A DNA stretch of 5,594 nucleotides from Actinomycetota bacterium (GCA_003161205.1 PMOU01000256.1:1-5594), one strand, 5' to 3'. Positions 1-5,313 are shown, counted from the first letter of the stretch. The notes: a model not told the origin generated them from the letters alone. Made by a program: numbers and translations.

Positions 1-726
1 GAGTTCATCAGCTCCGGTGAGCAGAAGTGGGGGCAGCGCTCCGGCGTCGTGCTCCTGCTGCCGCACGGCTACGACGGTCAGGGCCCGGACCATTCCTCCG
101 CGCGGGTCGAGCGGTTCCTCTCGCTGTGCGCGCAGGACAACATGACCGTGGCCATGCCGACGACACCGGGCAACTATTTCCACCTGCTGCGCTGGCAGGG
201 CCTGTCCGGCCGGCACAAGCCGCTCATCGTGTTCACGCCCAAGTCGATGCTGCGGCTGAAGGCGGCCACCTCGGCCGTCAGCGACTTCACCACCGGCTCG
301 TTCCAGCCGCTGATCGGATCGACGGCCGGGTTCGGCGACGGTTCGGACGCCGATGTCCGCCGGGTGCTGCTGTGCACCGGCAAGGTCTACTACGACCTCG
401 CCGCGCGGCGCCAGGCGGTCCAGGAGGAATCGGGCCGCGGCCGCGAGACGGCCATCGCCCGGGTCGAGCGCCTGTACCCGCTGCCGGTCTCGGAACTGCG
501 CGCCGAACTGGCCCGCTACCCCAACGCCGAATCGGTCACCTGGGTGCAGGAGGAGCCGGCCAACATGGGCGGCTGGCCCACCATGGCGCTGAAGCTCCCC
601 CGGGTCCTCAGCCGCGAGGTCGGCGTGATCTCCCTGCCCGCGAGCTCGGCGCCCGCCGCCGGCTCGGCGGCCAAGCACGCCAGCACGCACAAGGAGATCG
701 TCGAGACCGCGATCCCGTCGGCCTGA
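1..726 (+). CDS. kgd: 2-oxoglutarate dehydrogenase E1 component (Kgd/SucA type), C-terminal fragment
   Basis: This is the last 241 codons of a gene whose start lies outside the window. The family decarboxylates 2-oxoglutarate with thiamine diphosphate in the TCA cycle. In many Actinomycetota the E1 is fused to an E2-like succinyltransferase domain, but that N-terminal part is not visible here. Family signatures seen are EQKWG (fragment residues 7-11), GYDGQGPDHSSARVERFL (23-40), TPKSMLRLKAA (79-89) and WVQEEPANMGGW (181-192). Together they cover the end of the transketolase-like pyrimidine-binding domain and the C-terminal domain. The frame is open from base 1 and ends at TGA 724-726, and the tail (KHASTHKEIVETA) matches the normal family terminus, so the 3' end is intact. 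The stop overlaps the ATG of the next gene as TGATG, implying translational coupling. Function is very likely. The choice of kgd over sucA is inferred from the actinobacterial context. Confidence 0.93.
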   Translation, partial: EFISSGEQKWGQRSGVVLLLPHGYDGQGPDHSSARVERFLSLCAQDNMTVAMPTTPGNYFHLLRWQGLSGRHKPLIVFTPKSMLRLKAATSAVSDFTTGSFQPLIGSTAGFGDGSDADVRRVLLCTGKVYYDLAARRQAVQEESGRGRETAIARVERLYPLPVSELRAELARYPNAESVTWVQEEPANMGGWPTMALKLPRVLSREVGVISLPASSAPAAGSAAKHASTHKEIVETAIPSA

Positions 727-905
727 TGTACTTCACCGACCGCGGCATCGAGGAACTCGAGGAGCGGCGCGGCGAGGAGCAGGTCGCCGTGGCCTGGCTC
801 GCCGAGCGGCTCCGCGATTTCGTGAACCTGAACCCCGGCTTCGACACCGCGGTGGACCGGCTGGCGAGCTGGCTCGCCCGGCTCGACGACGAAGAAGACC
901 TTTAA
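726..905 (+). CDS. DUF6104 family small protein
   Basis: A 59-residue acidic protein beginning MYFTDRGIEELEERRGEE and ending in DDEEDL. From memory it resembles the short DUF6104 proteins of Streptomyces and relatives, which share the MYFTDRGIEEL start and the WLARLDDE end. No function is known to me. It has no signal peptide, membrane segment or cysteines, so it should be cytosolic, and it looks largely helical. The ATG at 726 shares one base with the preceding TGA stop (TGATG), the classic termination-reinitiation arrangement. That fixes the start and suggests translation coupled to 2-oxoglutarate dehydrogenase. An accessory role for that enzyme would be inference from position only. The same frame is open further upstream, but that part is a shadow of the E1 gene. 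Confidence 0.85.
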   Translation: MYFTDRGIEELEERRGEEQVAVAWLAERLRDFVNLNPGFDTAVDRLASWLARLDDEEDL

Positions 906-943
906 GATCCCTTCTTCCGAACGGGCCGTGCTGCCAGCGCCAA

Positions 944-969
944 CCCTCGTAACCCGTGATACGTAAGGG
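944..969 (+). terminator. Weak hairpin after the kgd-DUF6104 operon
   Basis: The left arm CCCTCGTA (944-951) pairs with TACG (960-963) and AGGG (966-969), leaving a two-base bulge and an 8-base loop. It lies 39 bases past the DUF6104 stop, where an operon terminator would be expected. No T-run follows, so it would be at best a factor-assisted terminator or an RNA end-stabilising structure. It may be coincidental. Confidence 0.22.
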
Positions 970-1070
970 ACGCCTGCGGCCCGGCACAAGGGTGACTTCC
1001 ATGATCGTGCGGGAGCCGCGCGGGGCGTAGCCGGGAGGCGCCGGGTGTGCTGATGGCCGGGGCACGCGTT

Positions 1071-1123
1071 CGCGATATGTCTTGACTTTGGGAGCATGAG
1101 ATATATCGTTTAGGAATATCGCG
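1071..1123 (+). promoter_or_regulatory. Candidate operator: inverted CGCGATAT / ATATCGCG arms around the promoter
   Basis: CGCGATAT (1071-1078) and its exact reverse complement ATATCGCG (1116-1123) flank the candidate -35/-10 region. Between them lies a third ATATCG (1103-1108), inside the palindrome GATATATC (1100-1107). The last two ATATCG copies are direct repeats 13 bases apart. The operon's second gene is a PadR-type winged-helix regulator. Regulators of this family often bind inverted repeats in their own promoters, so autoregulation is a natural inference. No binding motif for this protein is known to me. Confidence 0.45.
1082..1109 (+). promoter_or_regulatory. Candidate sigma70/HrdB-type promoter of the DUF4097-padR operon
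   Basis: TTGACT (1082-1087) is a near-consensus -35 box. Sixteen bases later comes TATCGT (1104-1109), a 4/6 match to the -10 consensus. An alternative -10, TATATC (1102-1107), has a short 14-base spacer. The elements lie in a local AT-rich island within otherwise GC-rich DNA, 40-67 bases before the DUF4097 ATG. The start site was not determined; this is a pattern call. Confidence 0.5.
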
Positions 1124-1148
1124 TGGATGGACGGGAAGGACGGGTGGC

Positions 1149-2048
1149 ATGAGGCAGTGGACCATTGAGGCTCCGACGAGCCTGGACTTCGATGACCTCA
1201 GCGGGCTGCGGGTCAGGCTCATCGGCGGGTCGGTGGCTGTCCTTGCTACTGACGGGAAGCCTTGCCTGGACGTGGCGAACGTCACCGGTGATCCGCTCAC
1301 CGTGACCTACGACGACGGGGTGCTGACCGTCAGCCACGAGAACCTGACCTGGGAGGGGCTGCTGAAGTGGCTGCGCCCGCACCGGCCTTCGGCCACGGTG
1401 ACGGTGACTGTGCCCCGGCAATGCAAGACCCAGGTCGGCGTGGTCAGCGCTACCGCGGTGATGTCGGGGACCAGCGCGAGAGCGTCGCTCAAGAGCGTGT
1501 CCGGCGGGATCACGCTGGACGGCGTCACGGGCGACGTCGACGCCAACACCGTGTCCGGGGCGCTTGAGGCGCAGGGGATCAACGGCAAGCTCAACTTCAA
1601 CACCGTGTCCGGTGACCTGACGCTGGCCGACGGCTGGCTGGAACGCCTGGACGCCAACGGGGTGAGCGGCGACGTGACGGCCGACGTGGACCTCGACCCG
1701 CTGGGCGGCATGCAGGTCACCACGGTGTCAGGCAAGGTGACGCTCAGGCTGCCCGCGGAAGCCGATGCCCAGGTGAACCTGCACTCCCTCTCCGGCGAGG
1801 TCCGGAGCGAGTTCGCGGAGCTGAAACGATCGTCGGCGCCGGCGTCTCGTAGCGTGAGGGGTAACCTGGGCGCCGGCTCAGGGCAGGTGTCCGTGACCAC
1901 CATGTCTGGCCGGGTTGTCCTGCTCAGGCGCGGCGAGAGCGGCACGGCCCGGCATGACACCGCAGCCGGTGACACGGGGCTGGATGACACGGGGCTGGGT
2001 GACACGGGGCTCGATAATGAGAATGGGATGGAAGGCGAAACTAGTTGA
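1149..2048 (+). CDS. DUF4097 family beta-strand-repeat protein
   Basis: A 299-residue protein with the DUF4097 'putative adhesin' repeat pattern. Seven copies of an (S/T/G/L)(V/L/M)SG(D/G/A/K/E/R) turn motif occur near residues 116, 134, 152, 171, 192, 213 and 251. Most are 18-21 residues apart, with alternating hydrophobic strands between them, as expected for a right-handed beta-solenoid. An N-terminal beta domain (about 1-65) and a WEGLLKWL segment (68-75) precede the repeats. There is no signal peptide, membrane segment or lipobox, so despite the family name it should be cytoplasmic. Residues 261-299 form a low-complexity acidic tail with GDTGLDDTGLGDTGLD repeats beyond the folded part. 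The ATG at 1149 has AAGGA (1136-1140) eight bases upstream. The stop overlaps the TTG start of the PadR gene, so the two are co-translated. The biochemical role is unknown; a partner or sensor for the regulator is inference. Confidence 0.85.
   Translation: MRQWTIEAPTSLDFDDLSGLRVRLIGGSVAVLATDGKPCLDVANVTGDPLTVTYDDGVLTVSHENLTWEGLLKWLRPHRPSATVTVTVPRQCKTQVGVVSATAVMSGTSARASLKSVSGGITLDGVTGDVDANTVSGALEAQGINGKLNFNTVSGDLTLADGWLERLDANGVSGDVTADVDLDPLGGMQVTTVSGKVTLRLPAEADAQVNLHSLSGEVRSEFAELKRSSAPASRSVRGNLGAGSGQVSVTTMSGRVVLLRRGESGTARHDTAAGDTGLDDTGLGDTGLDNENGMEGETS
1956..2015 (+). repeat. Four tandem 15-base units in the DUF4097 3' end
   Basis: The units are 1956-1970 (degenerate), 1971-1985, 1986-2000 and 2001-2015. 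The last three share GACACGGGGCT and encode DTGLD/DTGLG/DTGLD. The 15-base period keeps the frame, so copy number could vary without breaking the gene. They encode the disordered acidic tail just before the overlap with the PadR start codon. Confidence 0.9.
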
Positions 2049-3187
2049 GTCCGGTATTCCGCCATGGCAGCCTCCGGCTGTACCTGCTGAGGCTGCTCGA
2101 CGAGGAACCTCGGCATGGCTATGAGGTCATCCGGCTGCTGCGCGACCGGTTCATGGGCGTGTACTCGCCCTCACCAGGCACGATCTACCCCCGGCTGGCC
2201 CGGCTCGAGGAAGAGGGCCTGGTCACTCACGACGAGGTAGAGGGCCGTAAGGTCTACCGGATCACCGAAGCCGGCCGGGAAGAACTGCGCAGCCGAAGCG
2301 ACGAGCTCGACGAGCTCGAAGAAGAACTGTCCGCGTCGGTCAGCGACATCGTCCGCGAGGTCAGGGAGGACGTCAGGCAGACCGTGCGCAGTCTCCGCGA
2401 GGAACTGACCTGGGCGGCCCGTGAATCCCGCCGGGTCAGCAAGGACGCGGCCGCCGACGTCCGCGACCAGGCCAGGCAGGCTCGCGACCAGGCCGGGCAA
2501 GCCGGGGAAGACGCCCGTGACCAGGCCAGGCAGGCCAAGGAGGACGTCCGCGACCAGGCCAGGCGGATCCGCGACGAAGTGCGCGAGCAGGTCAGGCAGG
2601 CCAGGGAGGCCGCGCGGGAGGAATCGCGTCAGGCCCGCGAGGATGCCCGCGAGCAGGGCTGGCGAGCCGGGGATCAGGATGCTGGCTCCGAATCCGCCCG
2701 GCGGGTGCACGAGCAGGCCCGGCGTCTGCGCGAGGAGACCGCGGGCGCGCGATTGGATTCCGGCGAGCAGGACTGGGACACCCCGGAAGGAGCGGCAGGA
2801 GCGGCAGGGATGGCCGGGGCGGCCGGGGCGGCGGGGGCGGCGGGATGGTCCGGTCTGACGGACTGGCCTGGGCGCCGCGGCCGGGACGACTGGTCGCGCA
2901 CGCGCGGCCGGACCCATGGTCACGGCTGGAGTGAATCCATCGACTTCGGGACGTTCCGCGACCTGGAGCGGCTGGCGGTTCAGTTCACCTCCGACCTGAG
3001 GAAGCTGGCCATGCAGTCATCGGCCGCCGGCGAGAACGTCATCACCGACCTGCGCACGATCTTGGAAGAAGCACTGGAGCGGATCAAGAGCGAGATCTTC
3101 GGGTCGGGTCACGAAGCGCCCGGCGCCGGCACCCCGGCCGAGGCCGCGGACCAGCCGGCCGCCGGTGACCAGCCTACGCAGAACTGA
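2045..3187 (+). CDS. PadR-family transcriptional regulator with long coiled-coil C-terminus
   Basis: A 380-residue protein. Residues 6-85 form a PadR winged helix-turn-helix: GSLRLYLLRLLDEEPRHGYEVIRLL, the recognition-helix region SPGTIYPRLARLEEEGLV, and the wing EGRKVYRITEAGREEL. Typical PadR proteins are far shorter (about 110-180 residues). Here a charged helix (about 80-235) follows, containing 11-residue repeats (138-210). Next come a Gly/Ala linker (249-267), a Trp/Arg/Gly-rich stretch, a second amphipathic helical module (302-354) and an Ala/Pro tail. The start is TTG 2045-2047, overlapping the DUF4097 stop as TTGA, with GAAGG (2031-2035) nine bases upstream. No in-frame ATG or GTG precedes the DNA-binding domain, and the nearby ATG at 2064 is out of frame. 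It probably dimerises and represses its own operon; regulon and inducer are unknown. The long tail could oligomerise or contact the DUF4097 protein (inference). Confidence 0.9.
   Translation: MSPVFRHGSLRLYLLRLLDEEPRHGYEVIRLLRDRFMGVYSPSPGTIYPRLARLEEEGLVTHDEVEGRKVYRITEAGREELRSRSDELDELEEELSASVSDIVREVREDVRQTVRSLREELTWAARESRRVSKDAAADVRDQARQARDQAGQAGEDARDQARQAKEDVRDQARRIRDEVREQVRQAREAAREESRQAREDAREQGWRAGDQDAGSESARRVHEQARRLREETAGARLDSGEQDWDTPEGAAGAAGMAGAAGAAGAAGWSGLTDWPGRRGRDDWSRTRGRTHGHGWSESIDFGTFRDLERLAVQFTSDLRKLAMQSSAAGENVITDLRTILEEALERIKSEIFGSGHEAPGAGTPAEAADQPAAGDQPTQN
2456..2674 (+). repeat. Hendecad (33-base / 11-residue) repeats in the padR gene
   Basis: Protein residues 138-210 contain DVRDQARQARD, a 7-residue partial unit, then five consecutive 11-mers starting at residues 156, 167, 178, 189 and 200 (DARDQARQAKE, DVRDQARRIRD, EVREQVRQARE, AAREESRQARE, DAREQGWRAGD). 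In DNA, variants of GACCAGGCCAGGCAGG recur. Eleven-residue periodicity is typical of hendecad coiled coils and of surface-seeking amphipathic helices such as LEA group 3 proteins. It points to an origin by tandem duplication. Confidence 0.85.
2789..2845 (+). repeat. Gly-Ala-Ala low-complexity linker in the padR gene
   Basis: GC-only codons encode GAAGAAGMAGAAGAAGAAG (residues 249-267), a 9-base-period low-complexity tract. It probably forms a flexible linker between the coiled coil and the C-terminal helical module. Its composition makes it prone to length variation by slippage. Confidence 0.85.
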
Positions 3188-3204
3188 GGTTCCGGCGGGC
3201 TGGT
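3168..3204. terminator. Possible bidirectional hairpin between convergent genes
   Basis: ACCAGCC (3168-3174) is complementary to GGCTGGT (3198-3204), with two further pairs possible after one mismatch. The hairpin straddles the PadR stop, in the 23-base gap before the end of the minus-strand dehydrogenase gene. The 23-base loop is long and no T-run is present, so this is a weak candidate for a shared terminator. Confidence 0.22.
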
Positions 3205-3210
3205 GACGAA

Positions 3211-4179
3211 CTAGACGGTGAAGACGATCTTGCCGAACTGGTCACCCGCGATCATGGCGGCGAAGCCGTCGCGGGCCTTCGCCAGCGGCAGGACCCGGTC
3301 GATCACCGGGCGCGCGCCGGTCTGCTCGCAGAACCTGGTCAGGCGGCCGAGCTGGTCGCGGGATCCCATCGTGGAACCGGTCACGGACAGCTGGGTGAAG
3401 AAGACCCTGGTCAGTTCGGCCGGCGGCGCATCGCCGCTGGTCGCACCGGAAATAACGATCCGGCCGCCGGGCTTGAGGGAGCGGACCGAATGCGCCCAGG
3501 TGGCCTGGCCCACGGTTTCCATCACCACGTCGACGCGCTCCGGCAGCCTGGCCCCGGCGGAGAACACCTGATCGGCCCCGAGCTTGAGGGCACGATCGCG
3601 CTTGGCCTCGGTGCGGCTGGTCGCCCAGATCCGGTAACCCGACGCGCGGCCGAGCACGATGAGCGCGGTCGCCACGCCCCCGCCCGCGCCCTGCACGAGC
3701 ACGGTCGCGCCCGGCTGGACGCCGGACTTGTCGAACAGCATCTTGTAGGCGGTCAGATAGGCCGTCGGCAGGCAGGCCGCCTCCTCGAACGACAGCGCGG
3801 ACGGCTTCGGCACCAGGTTGCGGCGCGGCACGCAGACTTGTTCGGCGAAGGCACCGTCATAGCGTTCCGACAGCAGCGACCGCCGCGGGTCGAGGGTCTC
3901 ATCGCCGCCACCCGCGTCCGGGTCCGCGATCACCGCGTGCACGACGACCTCATTGCCGTCCGCATCGATCCCGGCCGCGTCGCAGCCGAGCACGATCGGC
4001 AGCCGGTCCGCCGAAATGCCCACCCCGCGCAGGGTCCAGACGTCATGATGATTCAGCGCGGCCGCCTTGACCATCACGGTCGTCCACCCGTCGGGTGCGA
4101 CCGGATCGGGCCGCTCGCCCAGTTCCAGGCCGGCCAGCGGATCATCGGGGTCGATACGTACCGCAGTCGCAGCGAACAT
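3211..4179 (-). CDS. Zinc-independent MDR-superfamily oxidoreductase (quinone oxidoreductase-like)
   Basis: A 322-residue medium-chain dehydrogenase/reductase. The N-terminal GroES-like domain contains AALNHHDVWTLRG (40-52) and LGCDAAG (64-70). The nucleotide-binding domain contains VLVQGAGGGVA (160-170), ATSRTEAKRDRALKLGAD (186-203), VVMETVG (218-224) and LKPGGRIVISGA (235-246). It ends QFGKIVFTV, as the family does. The catalytic-zinc GHE motif is replaced by GCDAAG, and the loop near residues 90-108 lacks the structural-zinc cysteines. It is therefore probably an NAD(P)H-dependent quinone/enone reductase-like enzyme; cofactor preference and substrate are unknown. The frame is open back to 4302, but residues only start to resemble the family at MFAATAVRID, so ATG 4179 is chosen. 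AGGG lies nine bases upstream, or the mRNA is leaderless (TAGGGT, seven bases before ATG). It is a single gene, convergent with padR and divergent from the CGNR gene. Confidence 0.88.
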   Translation of the reverse strand: MFAATAVRIDPDDPLAGLELGERPDPVAPDGWTTVMVKAAALNHHDVWTLRGVGISADRLPIVLGCDAAGIDADGNEVVVHAVIADPDAGGGDETLDPRRSLLSERYDGAFAEQVCVPRRNLVPKPSALSFEEAACLPTAYLTAYKMLFDKSGVQPGATVLVQGAGGGVATALIVLGRASGYRIWATSRTEAKRDRALKLGADQVFSAGARLPERVDVVMETVGQATWAHSVRSLKPGGRIVISGATSGDAPPAELTRVFFTQLSVTGSTMGSRDQLGRLTRFCEQTGARPVIDRVLPLAKARDGFAAMIAGDQFGKIVFTV

Positions 4180-4186
4180 GTTCCAC

Positions 4187-4192
4187 ACCCTA
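4187..4192 (-). promoter_or_regulatory. Possible -10 element for a leaderless MDR transcript
   Basis: On the minus strand TAGGGT lies seven bases before the ATG at 4179. TAnnnT followed by about seven bases and ATG is a common leaderless-mRNA arrangement in Actinomycetota. No convincing -35 was found. The same bases include AGGG, which could instead act as a ribosome binding site. Confidence 0.3.
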
Positions 4193-4333
4193 CAGAACCC
4201 GCAACTCGCGGGCGGAGCGGGACGGACCGCGACCGGCGGGCGGGGCAGGGCGGCCGACTGGCGAGCTGCTGGCGCGGCCGGGCTCGTCGGTGTAATACTC
4301 AATACCGGCAGTAGGCCATTACATCATCGACCT

Positions 4334-4352
4334 CCCCGTCGTCCGGACGGGG
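4334..4352 (+). other. GC-rich hairpin in the 5' leader of the CGNR gene
   Basis: CCCCGTC (4334-4340) pairs perfectly with GACGGGG (4346-4352) across a 5-base loop, and the self-complementary GTCCGGAC (4341-4348) sits at its centre. It ends five bases before the AGGA (4358-4361) that serves the GTG start at 4368. It could be an operator, an RNA structure affecting initiation, or an attenuator. The rest of the 4180-4367 gap holds no gene that I can support. A possible -10 (TAATAC, 4293-4298) lacks a -35. Confidence 0.5.
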
Positions 4353-4355
4353 CAG

Positions 4356-5273
4356 CTAGGACCGGGAGTGGATCTCAACTCCTACGCTGAACTCGCGGTG
4401 CGGCTCGTGAACACGGCCGGCGCCGGGGGCGAAGAGGGCGACCGGCTCGCCAACCTGGACGGGCTGCGCCGTCTGGTCGCCGACCGGCAGCACCTTAATA
4501 CGGGCGTGACCCGCAACGATCTCGATGCGCTGCGGGGGCTGCGGGCTGAGCTCCGGGCCTTCTTCGTCGCGTGCGCCGACGGAGACGGCGAGGACGCCGC
4601 CGGCCAGCTGAACGAGCTGCTCATCCAGCACCCGGTCCACCCGCAGCTGTCCGGGCACGACGAGCAGCCGTGGCACGTGCACTACACCGAGAGCGGCTCG
4701 GTCGCGGACAAGTACGCCGCCGGGGCGGTGATGGGCCTGGCCGTCCGCCTCACCGACGTCGGCATCGACCGGTTCGGTGTCTGCCAGGCGGCGGGCTGCC
4801 AGGGCGTGTTCATCGACACCAGCGGCAGCAATACCAGGCGTTACTGCTCGGATCGGTGCATGAATCGCGCCAACGTCTCCGCCTTTCGCGCTCGTAAACG
4901 AGGCGAGGATGACGGGGAAACGAAAACCCCGACGGCCAGGGCGTAGTTGGCGGGGGCAGGCAGCACGGCCCGTTCGGCATAAGGATCGGCCGTAGCGGAA
5001 CAGGACCCGGCCTTCGACTACGGGCACCGGCCCGAAACGGCGGCTGTCCACGGCGCCGGCGCCGGGGTTGTCGGATTCCAGCCACCAGCCGCCGGGGACG
5101 CGCCGGGCGGCGCGCTTGACCAGGAGCAGGCCCGGCTGGCCCGGATGGCGGGCGAGCACGATCTGACCAGGGCGGACCCGGCGAGTGCGGCGGACCAGGA
5201 GCCAGTCACCGGGCCGCAGGGCAGGCTCCATGGACCGTTCGGCGACCTTGACCCGGAGAAAGGGCCAGTGCAT
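4356..5273 (-). CDS. sodX: Nickel superoxide dismutase maturation protease (S26 signal-peptidase family), frame extended
   Basis: The first ~96 residues (4986-5273) form a complete small S26-type protease. RSMEPALRPGDWLLV carries the nucleophile Ser14, LLLVKRAAR carries the general base Lys53, and SDNPGAGAVDSRRFGPVPVVEGRVLFRYG (67-95) matches the C-terminal signal-peptidase boxes. There is no transmembrane anchor, as expected for a cytosolic protease that removes the SodN leader to expose the nickel-binding His1. The divergent sodN 76 bases away makes the assignment strong. The start is ATG 5273, with GGGAGG (5279-5284 on the complement) five bases upstream. Odd: no stop follows the domain. 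The frame continues to TAG at 4356, giving 305 residues, and residues 110-305 lie antisense to the CGNR gene. That tail has shadow-like composition, and its third positions face CGNR first positions. A lost stop, a frameshift or a sequence error near 4947-4990 is possible. Domain identity is confident; the 3' end is not. Confidence 0.8.
   Translation of the reverse strand: MHWPFLRVKVAERSMEPALRPGDWLLVRRTRRVRPGQIVLARHPGQPGLLLVKRAARRVPGGWWLESDNPGAGAVDSRRFGPVPVVEGRVLFRYGRSLCRTGRAACPRQLRPGRRGFRFPVILASFTSAKGGDVGAIHAPIRAVTPGIAAAGVDEHALAARRLADTEPVDADVGEADGQAHHRPGGVLVRDRAALGVVHVPRLLVVPGQLRVDRVLDEQLVQLAGGVLAVSVGARDEEGPELSPQPPQRIEIVAGHARIKVLPVGDQTAQPVQVGEPVALFAPGAGRVHEPHREFSVGVEIHSRS
4368..4946 (+). CDS. 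CGNR zinc-finger protein (ABATE domain), putative stress-response regulator
   Basis: A 192-residue protein. The N-terminal helical part (about 4-125) matches the ABATE-type 'putative stress-induced transcription regulator' domain in layout (NSYAELAVRLVNT, then L.ELRAFF). The C-terminal CGNR zinc finger spans residues 134-175, with C139-x4-C144 and C160-x3-C164 in YCSDRCMNRANVSAFRARKR. The first residue of the CGNR motif is the zinc-ligand Cys, and Gly is replaced by Met (CMNR). The basic segment after it suits nucleic acid contact. The start is GTG 4368, with AGGA (4358-4361) six bases upstream; no ATG is in a suitable place. The strong GC bias at third codon positions on this strand supports it as the true coding frame, even though sodX's frame runs antisense across it. 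Being next to sodX/sodN hints at oxidative or nickel stress, which is inference only. Family function is largely uncharacterised. Confidence 0.85.
   Translation: MDLNSYAELAVRLVNTAGAGGEEGDRLANLDGLRRLVADRQHLNTGVTRNDLDALRGLRAELRAFFVACADGDGEDAAGQLNELLIQHPVHPQLSGHDEQPWHVHYTESGSVADKYAAGAVMGLAVRLTDVGIDRFGVCQAAGCQGVFIDTSGSNTRRYCSDRCMNRANVSAFRARKRGEDDGETKTPTARA
4913..4931. terminator. Small hairpin at the CGNR 3' end
   Basis: CGGGG (4913-4917) pairs with CCCCG (4927-4931) around an A-rich 9-base loop. It lies in the last codons of the CGNR gene, near where the convergent sodX transcript should end. The stem is short and no T-run follows on either strand, so a terminator role is speculative. Confidence 0.2.
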
Positions 5274-5307
5274 CCATCCCTCCCGGTGTCAGCCCAGGCG
5301 AGCGGGG

Positions 5308-5313
5308 TAGTGT
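5308..5313 (+). promoter_or_regulatory. Candidate -10 element for sodN
   Basis: TAGTGT (5308-5313) fits the TAnnnT -10 pattern of actinobacterial housekeeping promoters and would place the start near 5320, leaving a ~30-base leader. The expected -35 position holds GGTGTC (5285-5290), a poor match, so an activator or alternative sigma factor may be needed. The 5274-5349 gap must also hold the divergent sodX promoter, for which I see no clear boxes. Confidence 0.35.

Noticed and set aside
27..905. A 292-codon plus-strand reading frame through the E1 gene
   Set aside because: Its first part is an Arg/Ala/Pro/Gly-rich out-of-frame shadow of the E1 coding sequence; only its last 59 codons (726-905) are a real gene.
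1956..2015. Tandem repeats as a CRISPR array
   Set aside because: Units are 15 bases, contiguous and without spacers, and they are coding.
1149..2048. DUF4097 protein as a secreted adhesin
   Set aside because: The 'putative adhesin' family label is not supported here: the N-terminus has no signal peptide, lipobox or membrane segment.
1307..2116. A 269-codon minus-strand frame opposite DUF4097
   Set aside because: Ser/Thr/Pro-rich shadow composition, no recognisable domain, and the opposite strand holds a clear gene with ribosome site and repeats.
2171..2923. A 250-codon minus-strand frame opposite the PadR gene
   Set aside because: Its Leu-Pro-Gly repeats are the antisense of the PadR hendecad repeats; no ribosome site or family signal.
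4180..4302. A 41-residue N-terminal extension of the MDR oxidoreductase
   Set aside because: It is Pro/Ala-rich with no family resemblance; the MDR fold starts at MFAATAV, and the extension would use up most of the divergent promoter region.
3490..4314. A 274-codon plus-strand frame opposite the MDR gene
   Set aside because: Arg/Gly/His-rich shadow of a well-recognised oxidoreductase.
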